64,000 nucleotides of DNA from positions 3,782,001 through 3,846,000 of the forward strand of contig JABRWF010000004.1 of NCBI GenBank assembly GCA_018343915.1, in the 5' to 3' direction. The notes beneath the pieces were generated by a model. That model saw only the letters and a program-made list of their open reading frames with translations, was not told where the DNA came from and did no database searches. This DNA is from Agroathelia rolfsii. Its lineage: Eukaryota; Basidiomycota; Agaricomycetes; Amylocorticiales; Amylocorticiaceae. Below, piece by piece: positions 9,999 to 23,150 of this stretch (position 1 is its first letter; each line of letters opens with the position of its first letter). The translations under genes were made by a program, and so were the position numbers.

Positions 9999-12616
9999 TT
10001 ACACTGTCTTTGTCTTCTGGATAAAGCTTTTGAAATAGCCCTCAGTAAATATCTGCGCAAAAGCAACACAGCAGAATTGGTTTACCTTGCCAGGATTGAA
10101 TAGCCATAAAGGATCAATGGCCTGTTTGACCAACTTCATAAGCGCAACCGTGTTCTCTCCGAGCTCACGCTTCAGATACTTGCTCTTCTCCTCACCCACG
10201 CCATGCTCCCCTAAAAATAGTGAGACAGCATCCTAATAAAGAGTTTGTGACTGTTACCTGTACAAGTCCCATCAAGATCGATTGCCCGCTCAACCATGCG
10301 TTTTACCACCTTGTCACAAATGGCTCTCTCAGCCTCGTCTTTGAAGAGAAGCAAAAGGTGGAAATTTCCTACACCCCACAAAGGGTCAGACAGTCACATA
10401 CTTGATTACAATACAGAAACATACCATCGCCTGCATGTGCAACTACTGTGAATGGGATGTTGTACCGCGCGATATCTTTCTTAGTGTCGTACATGAGATC
10501 TGGCAATCGCGATACGGGAACGCTGGTAGCTGGGTTAGTGACCAAGCTGAACGATGATCGGGCCGGTATAGAGGCCGTACCAAACATCGGTAAAAATGGG
10601 CTTGCTTTCGGGTGCCAGTGCTAGGCTACTATACACTGAAACACCATTCATTTAATGATCAGTCCGAAATGAATGACGATTTTTCCCGCACTTACAGGCA
10701 TTCTTTCTGTCCGCCCAGATCTCCTCAGCCTGTTCGGGAGAATCGGCCATCGAGAAACTTGTGCAGCCCTCATTGTTAACAATCTCTTGCACAATTTTCC
10801 TTGTCTCAGCCAATGCCTCGGTGGACTGGCCCTGGAGCTTAAAGAACACGCTGTCTTTTTCTGGCCATTTTCGAGAGCTCTGGCCATGGATGTTTGTTGC
10901 TCTCATGAAATTATCGTCAAGAATTTCTGCGCATTCTATAGGAGGGGGGAGGGGTTAGTGAAGTGTGATGAGGATACGAGAAAGTATGATACTCACGAAC
11001 ACCAACTCCATGGTTGATAACCTTCCTGACAGCTTCTGCAGCCTGACGTAAATTGTCGAACTGAGCGACAGCTACAGTGGTTGGAAGTACGGGCGCCAGC
11101 CGGAGGGTAACTAATGTAAACCCCATTCAAAACTAGCTGCAGATCACGTTGGTATAAACTAAAAACTACCTTCGGTGATAATGCCGAGGGTACCTATATA
11201 GCCGTCAGTCAATTGATTAAAAAACATGGCTTTAAAGGAATAGAAATAACTCGCCTTCCGCCCCAATAAATAATTTTGTGGTATCAAAGCCAACAGAAGA
11301 TTTTCGAGATCTGCTTCGTGTTTTGATGACTTCCCCGGATGGTAAAACCACAGTCTTTAATAGTAGAAAATAGTACAATGATGATGAGATACAAGCTGAT
11401 TACGACATTGATAAGCACTGACTAGGTTAAGGAACCACTCTCCCCTGGCTGTACCGTATCGAACAGCGTTGGCTAAGGCTCATGATAAGAGGTCAAGATT
11501 CAATGGGTGAATGATGACGACATACTTCCAGAACTTCCATTGCTAATAATCCCGCCTATGGTCGCAGCTGGGGCGGGATCAATCTAGAGGCATATCAGCA
11601 GGAGTATAAGCGCGTATGGTAGTTGATTTACCGGAAAAAATAGAGGTATTCCTGTATACGAATCCGAAGTTTAGAAGTTACTTGGGATACGAAGCGAAGA
11701 CTCCCGTACCTTTTTCTTGGAGTGTTTCGTTGATTTCCATCCAACCTACACCTGGTTGACATATCAAGTCCGAGTCGGCCTCTGAGGAATTCAGAAATAA
11801 TGTAAGTTGAAGCCTCTTGCATAAAAATAGAACAAACCATTAATGGCGATGATTTTATTCATCTCGGACATGTCAACAGAAATTCCGCCCATTGAAGGCT
11901 AGGAGAAAATAAGCAAAAGAAAAAAGAAAAACAATTGAATTAGAAATGTAGACAAGGAACGTACGCCACGAAATTGCCCTAAGAGAGAACAAAAGTGAAT
12001 ATAACTATGTGGCAAGAATGATTGATAGTACAAACCCTCAAGACTCGTCCCTCCTGCGTAAGCCGTTATTGGCATGCGATACTTGTTCGAAATCTTTACA
12101 ATCTTCACAACGTCTTCAGTCGAATGTGGAAATACAACAACAGAATAGGGTCTTCCTGAAAAAATAAGAGATAGCTAGCTTAGTAAGATTATATTGATCA
12201 GGAAAAATTAGCTGCTGACCAGGATGATAGTCTACATGCGAGTTTCCATGAGATAGCAGGGCACCTGGATCAGTAGTAACAGATCCTTCACTGGGAAAAG
12301 CTGCCTGAAGCTCGGCAATGGCTTTCTTGAAATCCTCTGGGGAGCCATAGCTGGGCTTAGTACCAGGGACTTGCAAGGCTTGTGCTACGTTGTCTGGAGC
12401 CAGGTCTCGTTCGGAGCGTGAGGCAAGAGCATAGCCTGCAAGCCCGCTTCCTAAGGCGACGGAGCCAATAAGGAATGATGATGAACTTGAACCTGCTCTG
12501 CTAGCGTGCACTTCTGGCCGGGTATGTGTGCTTTGCCAGCGCGAAGGATTCGGGGCACGGGGTTTAAGAATCAATGCAGACTTGTCGAGCTTGCTAAGCC
12601 GTCTCCAAATGGCCAT
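9999..12616 (-). CDS. DLD1: D-lactate dehydrogenase (cytochrome), mitochondrial FAD enzyme
   Basis: Oxidises D-lactate to pyruvate and passes electrons to cytochrome c at the inner mitochondrial membrane. The N-terminus MAIWRRLSKLDKSALILK is a basic amphipathic presequence, followed by a single membrane segment at about residues 48-66 (FLIGSVALGSGLAGYALA). The FAD-binding PCMH part shows PITAYAGGTSLEG, CQPGVGWMEINETLQEK, IDPAPAATIGGIISNGSSG, TNAVRYGTARGEW and VKTRSRSRKSS-like TVVLPSGEVIKTRSRSRKSS. The oxidase C-terminal part shows GVGVQCAEILDD, VFFKLQGQS, FTDVCVPVSRLPDL, HAGDGNFHLLLLF, GTCTGEHGVGEEK and DPLWLFNPGK. Every break between these blocks has usable splice sites, so the gene looks intact. 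The very 3' end is uncertain: a 33-nt in-frame segment (10053-10085) may be a tiny intron or coding. The stop chosen serves both readings. Confidence 0.93.
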
Positions 12617-13318
12617 CAGTGCAAAGATAGTGTGGTACAGTGTCGAGAGAAAACTATGCTAGAAACGTAGAAAGGACGAGTCTAAAGAGAACAGAGTAGG
12701 TATCTGGGGACACGGTGTTGCAGCGGCTCTATGTCATTATTGCCTTGAAAATGATGGTAGATCATGTAATTCTGGCGCGTGTCAATGCTGCTGCCCTGCG
12801 TGACACTGGCATTCTTCGTCGCCTAGAGCTATCCGGCCCGGTATCAGCCGAAAGGAAATTACACCAAGGCATTATCCGATGAGGCAGTTGGCATCAGGCC
12901 GAAATTAGTTCCGGGTTAACATACACTAGCCTGAGTTTGAATTCAAGAAGATGCCGATGGCGTACCTGATCGATCCAGAGGCATCATGTTTAATAAACTT
13001 ATAAAATCGATTCGTGTGCTCATGCTGGGTTATGTGCTCATTTGAGCGGTCAAAAGCTGTTCATAAGGGGGTTTGCGGACACCCAATGTTGCCAGTGAAA
13101 GTCGTGTACGTTAGTCTGGAGATTTATCAGAAAAATTCAGAATTGTAGCACAAATACCGTGCGTCAAACCCATCCTATCTATAAAGAAAGGATGCGGGTA
13201 TGAAATATTACAGACCAAATATACGAAACTCCAAGTTACGAGAAAATAGAAACAAGGGTATAATAAAGTAACAACGTGTCCCGTTTGAAAAAAGAAAAGA
13301 AAAAAGAAAGAAGGGTGT
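12617..13318. other. intergenic
   Basis: Promoter of the D-lactate dehydrogenase gene and 3' flank of the chromodomain gene. No further feature recognised. Confidence 0.4.
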
Positions 13319-16300
13319 TCAAGGTGTCTGCGTGCAATGCGCTTCCATGTGCGCAAGGAAACTCTATCATTACGATCAGTAGCCGATCCTTTTGAAAAAG
13401 AAACAATAATGAAGACGTACATCCCATTCCGTAAAATTCCCCAGACACAAATTCCCCGTCTCCCCTATCCTCCATTGGCAGACATATACCATGTCCATGC
13501 TGCCTGAGGACGGCTCAGTCTCGTCTGCACTTTGACGAAGCGCTAATGCTTCCGCACGCCAAGCATCCCGTTGGCGCTCCAAAAATGCATGTTCCTGTCG
13601 AGCATAACTAACACGCAACTGCTCTCGCTGTCCCTGCTCTAGCTCCAGATTCCTAATCTTCAGTTTCGCCAACTCTCTACGAAGTTCAGGCTCCTCTGCC
13701 GCCCGCCGCCGGACTTCGTCGTCAGTTCTGGTGTCTCGTGTCGCCTCGATTTCGGATATCTTGCGTAGTCGAGTAACCTCCATCTTGAGCGTAGACAGCT
13801 GAGTCTCGTAGAAAGCTCGAATGTTGGCTAGGCCATCTTGGGCCTGCGACTCGGCGATGGAAGCACGCTTCTCCAAAGCCTTGTTCTCCGCTCTGACTTC
13901 GGAGACATACTGCGATGCCTCCCCATACATCTTGCGGAATAGATCCACGTCTTTTTCTGCAGATGATTTGGATTGCGTCAGGGCCTCGACTGTGGCTGAC
14001 AGACTGGCGTTGTTCGATTCAGCCAATGACTTGTCCTTCACTGCGGAATCGAGCTTGGTAGCAAGCTCGTTGCGGGCATTGGATATGGTCTCCTTCTCCG
14101 CGATGAGCTCCGAGTTTCGAGTCTTGTAATCCGACAATTTGCGTTTCAATCGAGCTACAAGCTCGTCCAGCGATAGACTCGTCAGGTCCTGCGAGTCAGC
14201 AGCACCACTTGGAGTGCCTCCCAAGAGCGGGTCCTCCTTGATGAGATCTGACAACTCCCGCCGCAGGGTGTTGCTGTCTGCTATCGAAGATGCCTGATTG
14301 TCGACTTTGTAGACACGCAAGACGGCGGCGGTTTCTTGAGCTTCACGCACGGATTCTTCATACAGTTCGCGAAGCTTGGCCGCTTTAGCTTCTTGGGCAG
14401 CCCTCAAGTCCGCCAAGGCCTTGAGGTGTTCGTTAGACGAGCTGGGATCGGAAGGGGCCTGCTTGGCCTCGTCGGCACCGTGGCGCTGAGCGAGTTTCAT
14501 CTTTTCGTCAAGAGCCTGCGCGAGACTGGCTTCCAGAGACTGCTTGGAAGAAGACAATTCTTCCACGGATGCTCGCAGAGTTGCAACCTCGGTATCGAGG
14601 GTTTTGAAACGCTGTTCAGCGTCATCTAGCTTCTGCTGAAGTTCGCCCTGCTGGAGGCTGAGCGCTTGGTAGTCCGCACGAGCCATGTCTAGTTGGATAT
14701 CTTGAGCCGCCTTTGAGGCCGTGAGCGAATCGAGGGTTTGTTGCAGTTGCACCTGGTCTGATTTCCAAGAAGCTTCCGGTTTCCTATATGCATCAATCTG
14801 TTGAAGCAGCTCATTTCTGACGGTCTGGAGCTCTTTGATGGATTCGCGAAGCTCCTGGGCGCTACGTTCATGAGCCTCCAGAGAGGCGCGCAACGATTCG
14901 GAGGATTCTGCCAACTTGTCCCGCTCCTCTGTCCGCTTGGCTTCTTCTTCCTTCAGTGTCAGAATTTGACCTAAGAGCTCGCCGCACCGCTTGGTTAAAG
15001 TATTGTTAGCCGATCTGAGCCTTCTCAGCTCGGCTTTAGCGTCATTGGACTGGAGAACTGGTGAATCGCGTGGTTCGACATCGGCTTCTGTTGCATGGGA
15101 AGGTACGATCTCTTCCTCTTGAACATCTTGGGCGTCCTGAGTTGGAATAGTAGTATCTACGTCGGATGGAGCTGGTGGTTCCACGACCTAGAAAGGATTA
15201 CATGAGAAATGTGGAGACATCCAGCATTTTAGATGTACCTCGACATCCATAGGCGATGACGGCCTAGAGGTATCCACGCGGTTGGCCTGTTCTGAGCGTG
15301 TGGGTGAAGGTGTCTTGGAAGCGCCGTGGTACGATCTCGACTCGTCCTCCTCATCTAACGGTGCCACGCCAAAGATGCGCAGATGGCTGTCCAAAACGTC
15401 CTGCGTTGTCTCTTCTTCTTCCTCGGGCTCGAAGATTCGATGCGGCGACGCGTACAGAGCCAAGTTGGGAGTCTCTTCCTGTGTCATGGATTCTTCTTCC
15501 CGAGCAGTGGCGCCTCCGTCTGGATCAATGCGCCCGTCTTCCATCTGTTGAACCAGCTCTTCATCGTCAATCGGAGGTCCAGGAGCGGTGATGGCTTTGC
15601 CAGTCCTGGGCCCGAGATCACTCTCAGTTCCTGCGCGAAGGCGAACTGGAGGGGCGGGGAGCATGGTAGACTTTGTAGGTGTATCATTACTTCGAGCGCT
15701 GGTAGGCGGACTTGGAATTATTTGTAACTGGTTTGAAGATGCGAGTGTCGTATCACGCGTCGTTGACCAAGGGAGTTGACGCTTTTTAGTCGCTTTCGGC
15801 AACTCAGCTACTTCTTTGGCAGAGAAAGGCTGTGAAGAAGATTTGACAGGTGAAGCTCTAGCTTTGACAGGCGAACTGAATTGCTGGATGGAATCGTCCT
15901 CTTCTTCTTCATCTTCAGCGGCGATGTTTGGGAAATTTGCCTTGAAGACATTCTCAGAGATGACTGGCACAGGGCCCATGGATTTCTTCGACCCGAAATC
16001 GCTAGGTTTTTTCCGCACCACTTCTGGACTCTTTGAAGAGGCTGAACGGACTGGAGGTGAGGTAGCTGGTCCCTCATGTTTACTGGATGACGGCAACAGG
16101 TTCTTGATGGATTTCTGCGACTGCGAATTGGTACGGGATCTCACAGATGATTGGGTGTTGGTTTCCGGAATCAAAGAGTCGTCGTTTGCAATACTGTTTC
16201 TGATCAAGGCAGAAGCAACTGTTTGAGCACCAGAGTTAGAGCGAGGAAGCACGGATGGAAGACCAGGACTTTTTGAGGGTCGACTCTGGTCGCGCGATGC

Positions 16301-17822
16301 AGCAAGTATTGGATTAGCCCGGATGTCGGGCTTAGCTTTTGCAGAAGTCAATGGATAGGATTGATCAACGGTGCTCAAGTGAAATGTCTTCGCTTTTCCC
16401 GCATGAGATCCAGAGAGTAGATCGTCGCCCTCCTGCGAGTCTTCAACAACCTCAGTTGTGCCTTGCCGAGGATCATTACCGGCGTTGTCGCCTTGAGGTG
16501 ACGCTCCCTTGAAATGTTTAGGAGCTGGTGCGGCCTTCTTGGTGGAACCTGATTCAGAATGAGAGGGCCCCGCTCCGCCAGTGTCCGACTCCAATGTAAT
16601 TGGATCGGCAGGCTGAAGAGAAACAGTCTTTTTAGGTACCCCGCTCTGTCGAATATCGGGGGACGATGTGGCTTTCTTGACCGATTGTCCTTCTCTTGAG
16701 GAATGTGGTTCGGCGTGAGAAGGCTCCACTTCGTCGACGTCTGATTCCGACGTTGCTGGAATGATGCGTTTGGAAGAAGTTGTCTTCTTCGGTACCCCAC
16801 GCCGTTGAACACTAGGCTTGCTACGTCTAAGCTCATTTGCAGGTTCAGAAGGTTGTCGCATCTCGTAGTCATCCTCGGCCGTATCCACTGCACGACGGTT
16901 ACTGCTAATACTAGGCTGATCGTTGGGTGCAGTAGACGCAGCCTTCTTTCGTTTCTTGTAGGCCCTCGGAGGCCCGTATTTCTCCTTCGGTGGTGAAAAT
17001 ATCTGCAGCTTGATGTCAGAGGTTCCCACAGGATTCCCAATCGTGCTAAGATCGTCTATGGATGGATTCAACAGTGCATGAACCTCGCCTTCGTCATCCG
17101 TGTCTACGCTCCGCGACGTATGCGAGCCAATGCGAGAAGTTCTTGTGACATGTCCCGAAGTTTCTCGCGCAGTTGGATCTGATTCAAACTCTTCCTCTTC
17201 CTCAGGTAGCGGAGATGCCTGTATCCTGCGCTTCTTGCTTGGTATAGATCCATGGCTGGAGCCTTCTACCTCGGACAATTTCATCAGCTTTCGTTTTTGG
17301 CCAACCTTGACCGACAATGCGGGAGTGGACGCCTTGCTTTTGGACGATATAGATGATTGGGGCTTTCGCGAGGGACTTCTGGCAGAAGAATCCCGATCTA
17401 CTGAGCGCGACTTGAGACGCGATTTTAGAGCATCACTTGAAGGTGCACGAGATTCGACAGAGGGCGTTGTGGCAAGTTTTGTATTTTTCAACTTGGTTGG
17501 TACTTTCCGTGCAACTGCGACGACATCGGCTTTTTATCACATTAGGGACTATGTATAAGCACACATGCATTTTCAATTTTTTCTGGAAAGCGAATATGCT
17601 CCAACCTGACGCCCTATCACCAGCTCTGCTGCGCTTCCATTTTGCAACCAGGTCTGCAGTGCAGTCTCGTTTCGGGACCCAGCTCTCCTCCCAGGGTTCG
17701 CCAGTTTTAGGATTTAAACCCTCCCATTTCACGCGATATTCTCGAGGGCGTTCGCCAGTGATCTCGGAGACTGGCCAGAAACCGTCGTCGTCTGCATGTG
17801 TAAGAGGCTCATCGGAAGACAT
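13319..17822 (-). CDS. chromodomain / coiled-coil / C-terminal C2H2-type protein
   Basis: Four exons (17606-17822, 15239-17529, 13421-15187, 13319-13363) join in frame to 1439 residues. An N-terminal chromodomain (about residues 10-65) reads FWPVSEITGERPREYRVKWE then GEPWEESWVPKRDC, with the aromatic and acidic positions expected of a methyl-lysine reader. Residues of about 70-840 are disordered, rich in Ser, Pro, Lys and acidic runs, with nuclear-signal-like KKRR and RKRKK-type clusters. About 880-1390 is a long heptad coiled coil. The end, split by the last 57-bp intron, is CQWRIGETGNLC then FLAHMEAH, a C-X9-C-X12-H-X3-H zinc-finger-like pattern. The likely role is a nuclear chromatin scaffold that reads a histone mark and dimerises; this is inference from domains. 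I do not recognise a named orthologue. The start was chosen at the first ATG before the chromodomain. Confidence 0.88.
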
Positions 17823-20800
17823 TTCACAGAGTGTGAGCACATCCGTGACATGATGGCACGAATGTGTGACATGACGCGCAGCCTGTCACGGTTGCCTCAA
17901 TCGATTCGGCATTTCGCCGGATGTGCCTTGGTTGTGTCGCAACCACACTCGTTAGGCCCAGGTTAGGTCTCTGTCGATGCATCACTGGCAACACTGGACA
18001 CAATGACCTCTGTGAATATACCATTTCTGAGAAACATGGATATTCTGGCATGGCTCTGTATAAGATAACACAGTGACTAGCACTTGTCCGAGTCTCGAGT
18101 TCAAGTTGACTATCCATTCAGACAGCGAGTACTGATATCATACAAGACGCTCATCAGTCACAGCGCCATTTCGGATATGCTTGTCTAACCTGATATCGCC
18201 GTTGAATGGTTCTATGACTCATCAGCCTGAGAAAGCCATGTTTTACGATTCTTCCTTTTCAATCGACTTGCGTGTATTGTTCGCGCTTGTTCGTTGTCTC
18301 GTTTCCGTGGGCTTCAGTGATAGTTATCGCCAGCGTAAACCAGGAGATCCAAGGGTGCCATTCCGAAGATCCTGTTAGGAATATGAATTTCCGATGCAAT
18401 AGCAGTAACAGTGTGTGAATCGCACTAGAGTTCAGTTCGAGAATCCACTCATTGACGGAACTGTTTGGAATAATATCCAAACTATTCATACCTACATCCC
18501 CCTAATAGCACACCACCACATTTCCGATACCATATGCTTGTTTCCGATTCTGCCCCGTAAATCATTTTCCAAACAAGCGATTACAAACGGCATGACAAAG
18601 CGATCTTTATTCAATATACAAGTATAGCCCCCTTTCAGGACACGGAAAGGAGCATGGAGTGCAAAAGGAACATACTCCATCGTGCCTCCCTTTTAAAGCT
18701 CCACGTTACTAGAAATTGACTTATTCGGTGGCATATCAAGATCGAGTGCAGACCCCCACAGAGCGTACTGAAATGACCGATTACTCCAAGGCCCTTGTTC
18801 GGAGCTACATGAATTCCTGTACGTATCATTCATCATCCACACATACGTTATGGGGAGCACTCTGGAATATCATTCTATTCCCATAGCATAAAGATAAACA
18901 AACAGCAGCAGCTATTCCGGACATATCCGCGCTACGCGCAGAGAACACATTCCCCATTAAAATTATAAACCCCTTCTTCCTTTTCTTCAGGTTGGTGATG
19001 TAATGGCAGTGGCTTGATTATCATCCGCAATCCACATGCGTATGAGGGCGATCATGACGAAGTCTCATTATTTTCGTCTCGCTCTTTTCTTTCTTTCTTT
19101 TTGCTCCTCACTCTGGGCTTATGCCCGCTCGCGTCGTATCGATGATCAATGTGCATTTACAGAACAAGGGGAAGGTCTATCCGGCCCGGGTTTAGACCAG
19201 GCTGTAAACGGTTCCCAGCCTCCACACGAGCTTTGCTTCGGGTCCTTGGGAGCATTCGTGTAGCCCCTTATTGATTATCGCTCCAAAAAAACACTGCCCC
19301 TTTTGCCCACCGTGCTTAAGGTAAGAAGATATAGAACGCCCCAAGTGATGCACTAATATCATAACCACTGGCGTAACTTTCCTATAAAAGTTTACCTTAT
19401 AGAGAGCGGTAAGCCAAGGCAAAAAGACTGGTAATTCCGTCCTCCTTCCCAACCCTCGGCGAGGGTGAGCAGAGATAACCAATTCTCCCCACCCCCCGAG
19501 CCATCGTTATCCAGAGCTATATAGGGAACGGCCAGAACCATGGCTGACACCTGTGTTCTGTCCGATAATACGTATGCCGCCACCACCACCACACGCGTCT
19601 AGACCTTACTGGCGCCTTGCCAAGTCGTCCTCTAAATCCGCACATCACTGCACACGTATACACACCACACACACACGCTTGATAGTAACCCCACTTGCTC
19701 CGTTTAGGTGCTGTGCACGATAATGTGCACCTCACATGATGATGATGGCGTCCTGATCTGACTTGACTTATTCAATCTAAAACAGAAAGGTATTAATTTT
19801 ATCGGCGAACGACAGAGGCTCTGTTCCAGAATTATACAAATTACGCTAAAATAGTAAATAATTGTATGTATTAACGTAGTCCACCATTTTTTTTTTTTAT
19901 CTCGTAATTCATTACTAGACCCCATCGTAGTACGGTCACGATCGAAGGAACATTTTACGGTTTACCCATCCTCCGTAAGCAAGGGTTTTTTTTTTTTTTC
20001 CATCTGCCGCAACAAGGCATTGTACATCATTGATAACTGATACACAACTCCGCGCGCCACATGAGAGAACGAATAAATAAATAACTCGAAAATCGTGCGC
20101 CACATAAGAAAAACACACAAAAGTTATCCACAAGCAAAAAAACAAAAAAATTGAGCCACAAACTTCGAGTTTAACCACGGACAGACAGATCCATTAAATG
20201 ACAACGTAACAGGAATGAATTCTAAAACGACCCATCTATATATATGTATATGGAGAATCAGCATCATAAAATCTATTATCGGGGTAAAGAGCGGGGCGGG
20301 GTTAGTAAAAACGAAGAAGACGGGACGAGGACGAAACGAGAAAAAAAAAAAAAAAAAGTTCCATGATAATAGCACACATATACGAACGATGGACACGTCG
20401 AGAAAGTAAAAATGTAACGTAGCATAACGGCATGAGCAAAAAAAAAAGGTATCGAAACGCAAAAAGCAGGTATTACGACATAGCATACATAGATAACAAC
20501 CACACCACGCAATAGGATGGCACTGGCAAAAACAACGACAAGAGAACGATGACGATGATGATGAATTAACGGACGGGGTGACATTGTAAAATGTTATGAT
20601 TGAATAAAGGAAAAGAAAAGAAAAAATCCTTAAATATATACATAGGAGGAGGGGGGAAGAAAATGCTGGTGTAGAGACGTATCTCTAGTGCGTGTCAATG
20701 TACATGCTACGTGTACATATGTGTAATGAGGTGCGATATTGTAAAGTAGTGGGGACGAAGATGGTAATGTGTGGTGGAGATAGAGACAAAAAGGAAATTG

Positions 20801-21269
20801 GGTCAAGAAGGGGGGGGGGGGGGAATGGTAACAAGAAATTGGTATGTATGAGTCACAATAGCGTATGGGCGTAGAGGAGGGGATGGGGATGGGGAAATAA
20901 ACAGTTGAGAGAAAGAAAATAAAATGGGACTAAGATCAAGAAAAAAAAAAAATAGCACGAGCGAGCGACACCCTGCCCGAGCCTCACGTCTCCCTCGCTC
21001 GCTCGTCTCCGCACTATGCCCGCCCCACAAACACACTCAAGCACTAAGTCCGTCCATGTTCACAGGCCAGTAAAGTAGTGGGGATAAGTGCTGAATGATG
21101 TGAGCGACAAGAAAAAAGACGCCAAGAAGGGAGAGGGAAGGGGAGATGATAAAGAGACAGGAGGGGAACTGATCGCTTGAGATTTTTTTTCTCTCACTTT
21201 TCGCCCCCTTCCCTCTCAACGAACAATAGAGTGTGATAACAATGCCGCCTACGACACCGACACCACCAC
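17823..21269. other. long intergenic stretch, homopolymer-rich
   Basis: No protein-like frame on either strand in 3.4 kb. The part from about 19.9 to 21.2 kb, downstream of the minus-strand gene at 21.3 kb, has many single-base runs: T runs near 19889 and 19987, A17 at 20341-20357, G14 at 20810-20823 and A12 near 20941. It may hold the 3' UTR of that gene and the promoter of the chromodomain gene. Confidence 0.45.
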
Positions 21270-23150
21270 TTACTCGCTAAGCGGCACGATCATCAACCCC
21301 GGGAACGCACGGGCACGCACGCCACCCGCAGCGGGCACACAAAACTGCGGACCCGCCTCCTTCTTCGAAGGCGTGGGCGGCGACAGCTCCTCATCCGGCG
21401 TAGGCGCCACACTACTACTCGTGCTACCACCATGGCGGCTATAGTAATGCTCATACCCGTACTCCTCCTCGCCCTCGGATGGCAACGGCGAATGCGTCAA
21501 CGACGGCGTGCCGAGCAGATCCGAGTCCGTGTCCTCCGAGGTCATGCTCTCGCTTCTCTCCATAGTCCTCAGCGATGACGAGGTGGCGAGCCTGCTGCTG
21601 CTGTTGCCCAGCGCAACCTCGTCACGTGGCGTGGCGAGCGAAAACGGCGAGGGCGGCGTCAGGCCGGGTGAGGGCAACGCCATCAGGCGCAGCTTTTCCG
21701 GCGGGAGCATCGCGTGCCATGCGTCCAGGTGCGCATGGGCATTGGGCGCTGCGCAGGGTAAGGACGAGGCTGCTGTAGGTGGCAGGGATGAGGGAGACGA
21801 TGGGGAGGATGATGATAACGAAGACGAGCGCAAGACAGGTGATTCGGGCTCAAAGAGCGGTGGTCCAAGCGGCGGTCTTGATGAGGGTGACCGGGGTGAG
21901 GAAGAAGGTAAAGGCGCGCTGCGCGGCGGTGTAGGCGTGCGTTTAGGTATATCAAAGTAAGACGGCTCGGTGTGAGTTTTAGCGGGTGACGACGAAGCGC
22001 GCTGTGGCTCTCCAGTCTGTTGAGGCTGCTTCTTGGCAGCATCGATAGCCGCCAACTCCTCCTCGAGCTGCTTCTCGAATTCTGCAAACGTTTTGGGCTG
22101 CTCCTCCTCTTCTTGCTCTGGCTCAGTAGTGGTATTGTCAATAAGCGTGAGGAACGCAAATTTGCGCGCGGGCGGGGTGTTGTTGTTGCCGTTACTGCGT
22201 ACGGGGTAGTTGTTTTGCCATTTGCTTTGTGCATGTGGCTTGAAGAGTGGCGATGAGGTCCGCGCGGGAGGCGCTGGTGATGACGATGGTGATGGTGCTG
22301 ATACTGTGGGCGCCGTACATGATGATGAGGATGAGACTGCCGGCTTAGGTGACGGTGCCGCGACGGGCAAAAACGGCATAAGCGGTGCTGTGCGAACGGG
22401 GTAATTGTTCTGCCATCTGCTGAGGTTCGATGATATCGATGGAGATGGAGAGGATATCGATGGTGCGCTACAGCTCGTAGGCGCAGTTGTTGATGTTGTC
22501 GTTGATGATGATGACGAGGACGACGACGAAGTGCTCGCCAAAGGCTGAGCGGCAGCGATGGTCTCGCACGGCGGCGGTACAGTCACCGTCGAGCACGATT
22601 CGTCTGGCAACAAGGGCAGTAGGCCGATGGGGACGGTCTTCAAGAACCGCCTGGGCTGCTTGGTGGTAAACGGATCAGGCAACTGGTCCGCCATGGGCAG
22701 CGAGTTGGTGATTTGTTTCATTTCGAGAATATCACTATTGCGGGAAGTTAAATAAATAAATAAAAATGAACACAGATGATATGATTAGGCCACATGGACA
22801 GATATGAGAACGATAAGGTGATAGATAAATGTGATAAGGGAATAACAAGTATTGTGGGGGGGATGGTTGACGAAAGACCGAAAAACTTACTGGTAGGACA
22901 GCTTCGGCGCGGGGTCGGCCGGGGTCCGGTCCCAGTCGTCTGCAATGAAGACTCTGTCGACGTCGTTGGCACAGAAGGAGACGGACTTCTTGGTGCTATC
23001 GCTTGAGCATGCTGAGCACGCTGGCGAGGCGGAGCCTGCCCTACTGGGAGGGCGAGAGGCAGCACGGAGACAGCTCTTACGAGCGATCAGCATGGGGCGA
23101 GAAGGACCCGGCATGGCAATGGATGATGGAGGTTGTTGGATGGACGACAT
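21270..23150 (-). CDS. disordered Ser/Pro-rich fungal protein with a KSVSF motif
   Basis: Exon 1 is 22891-23150 and exon 2 is 21270-22734; the 156-bp intron joins KLSY-H-DILEMKQI in frame, giving 574 residues. The conserved part is the first 115 residues: KKSVSFCANDVDRVFIADDW, DRTPADPAPKL, then RRFLKTVPIGLLPLLPDE. KSVSF fits the RVxF docking motif for protein phosphatase 1, but short motifs like this arise by chance. The rest is low-complexity Ser/Pro/Thr with two copies of a WQNNYPVR block (RWQNNYPVRT and KWQNNYPVRS) and an acidic EEEE segment. No membrane segment or enzyme motif is visible. The ATG at 23150 was chosen because conservation begins soon after; an upstream in-frame ATG exists near 23300. 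Function unknown, probably a regulatory adaptor. Confidence 0.82.
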
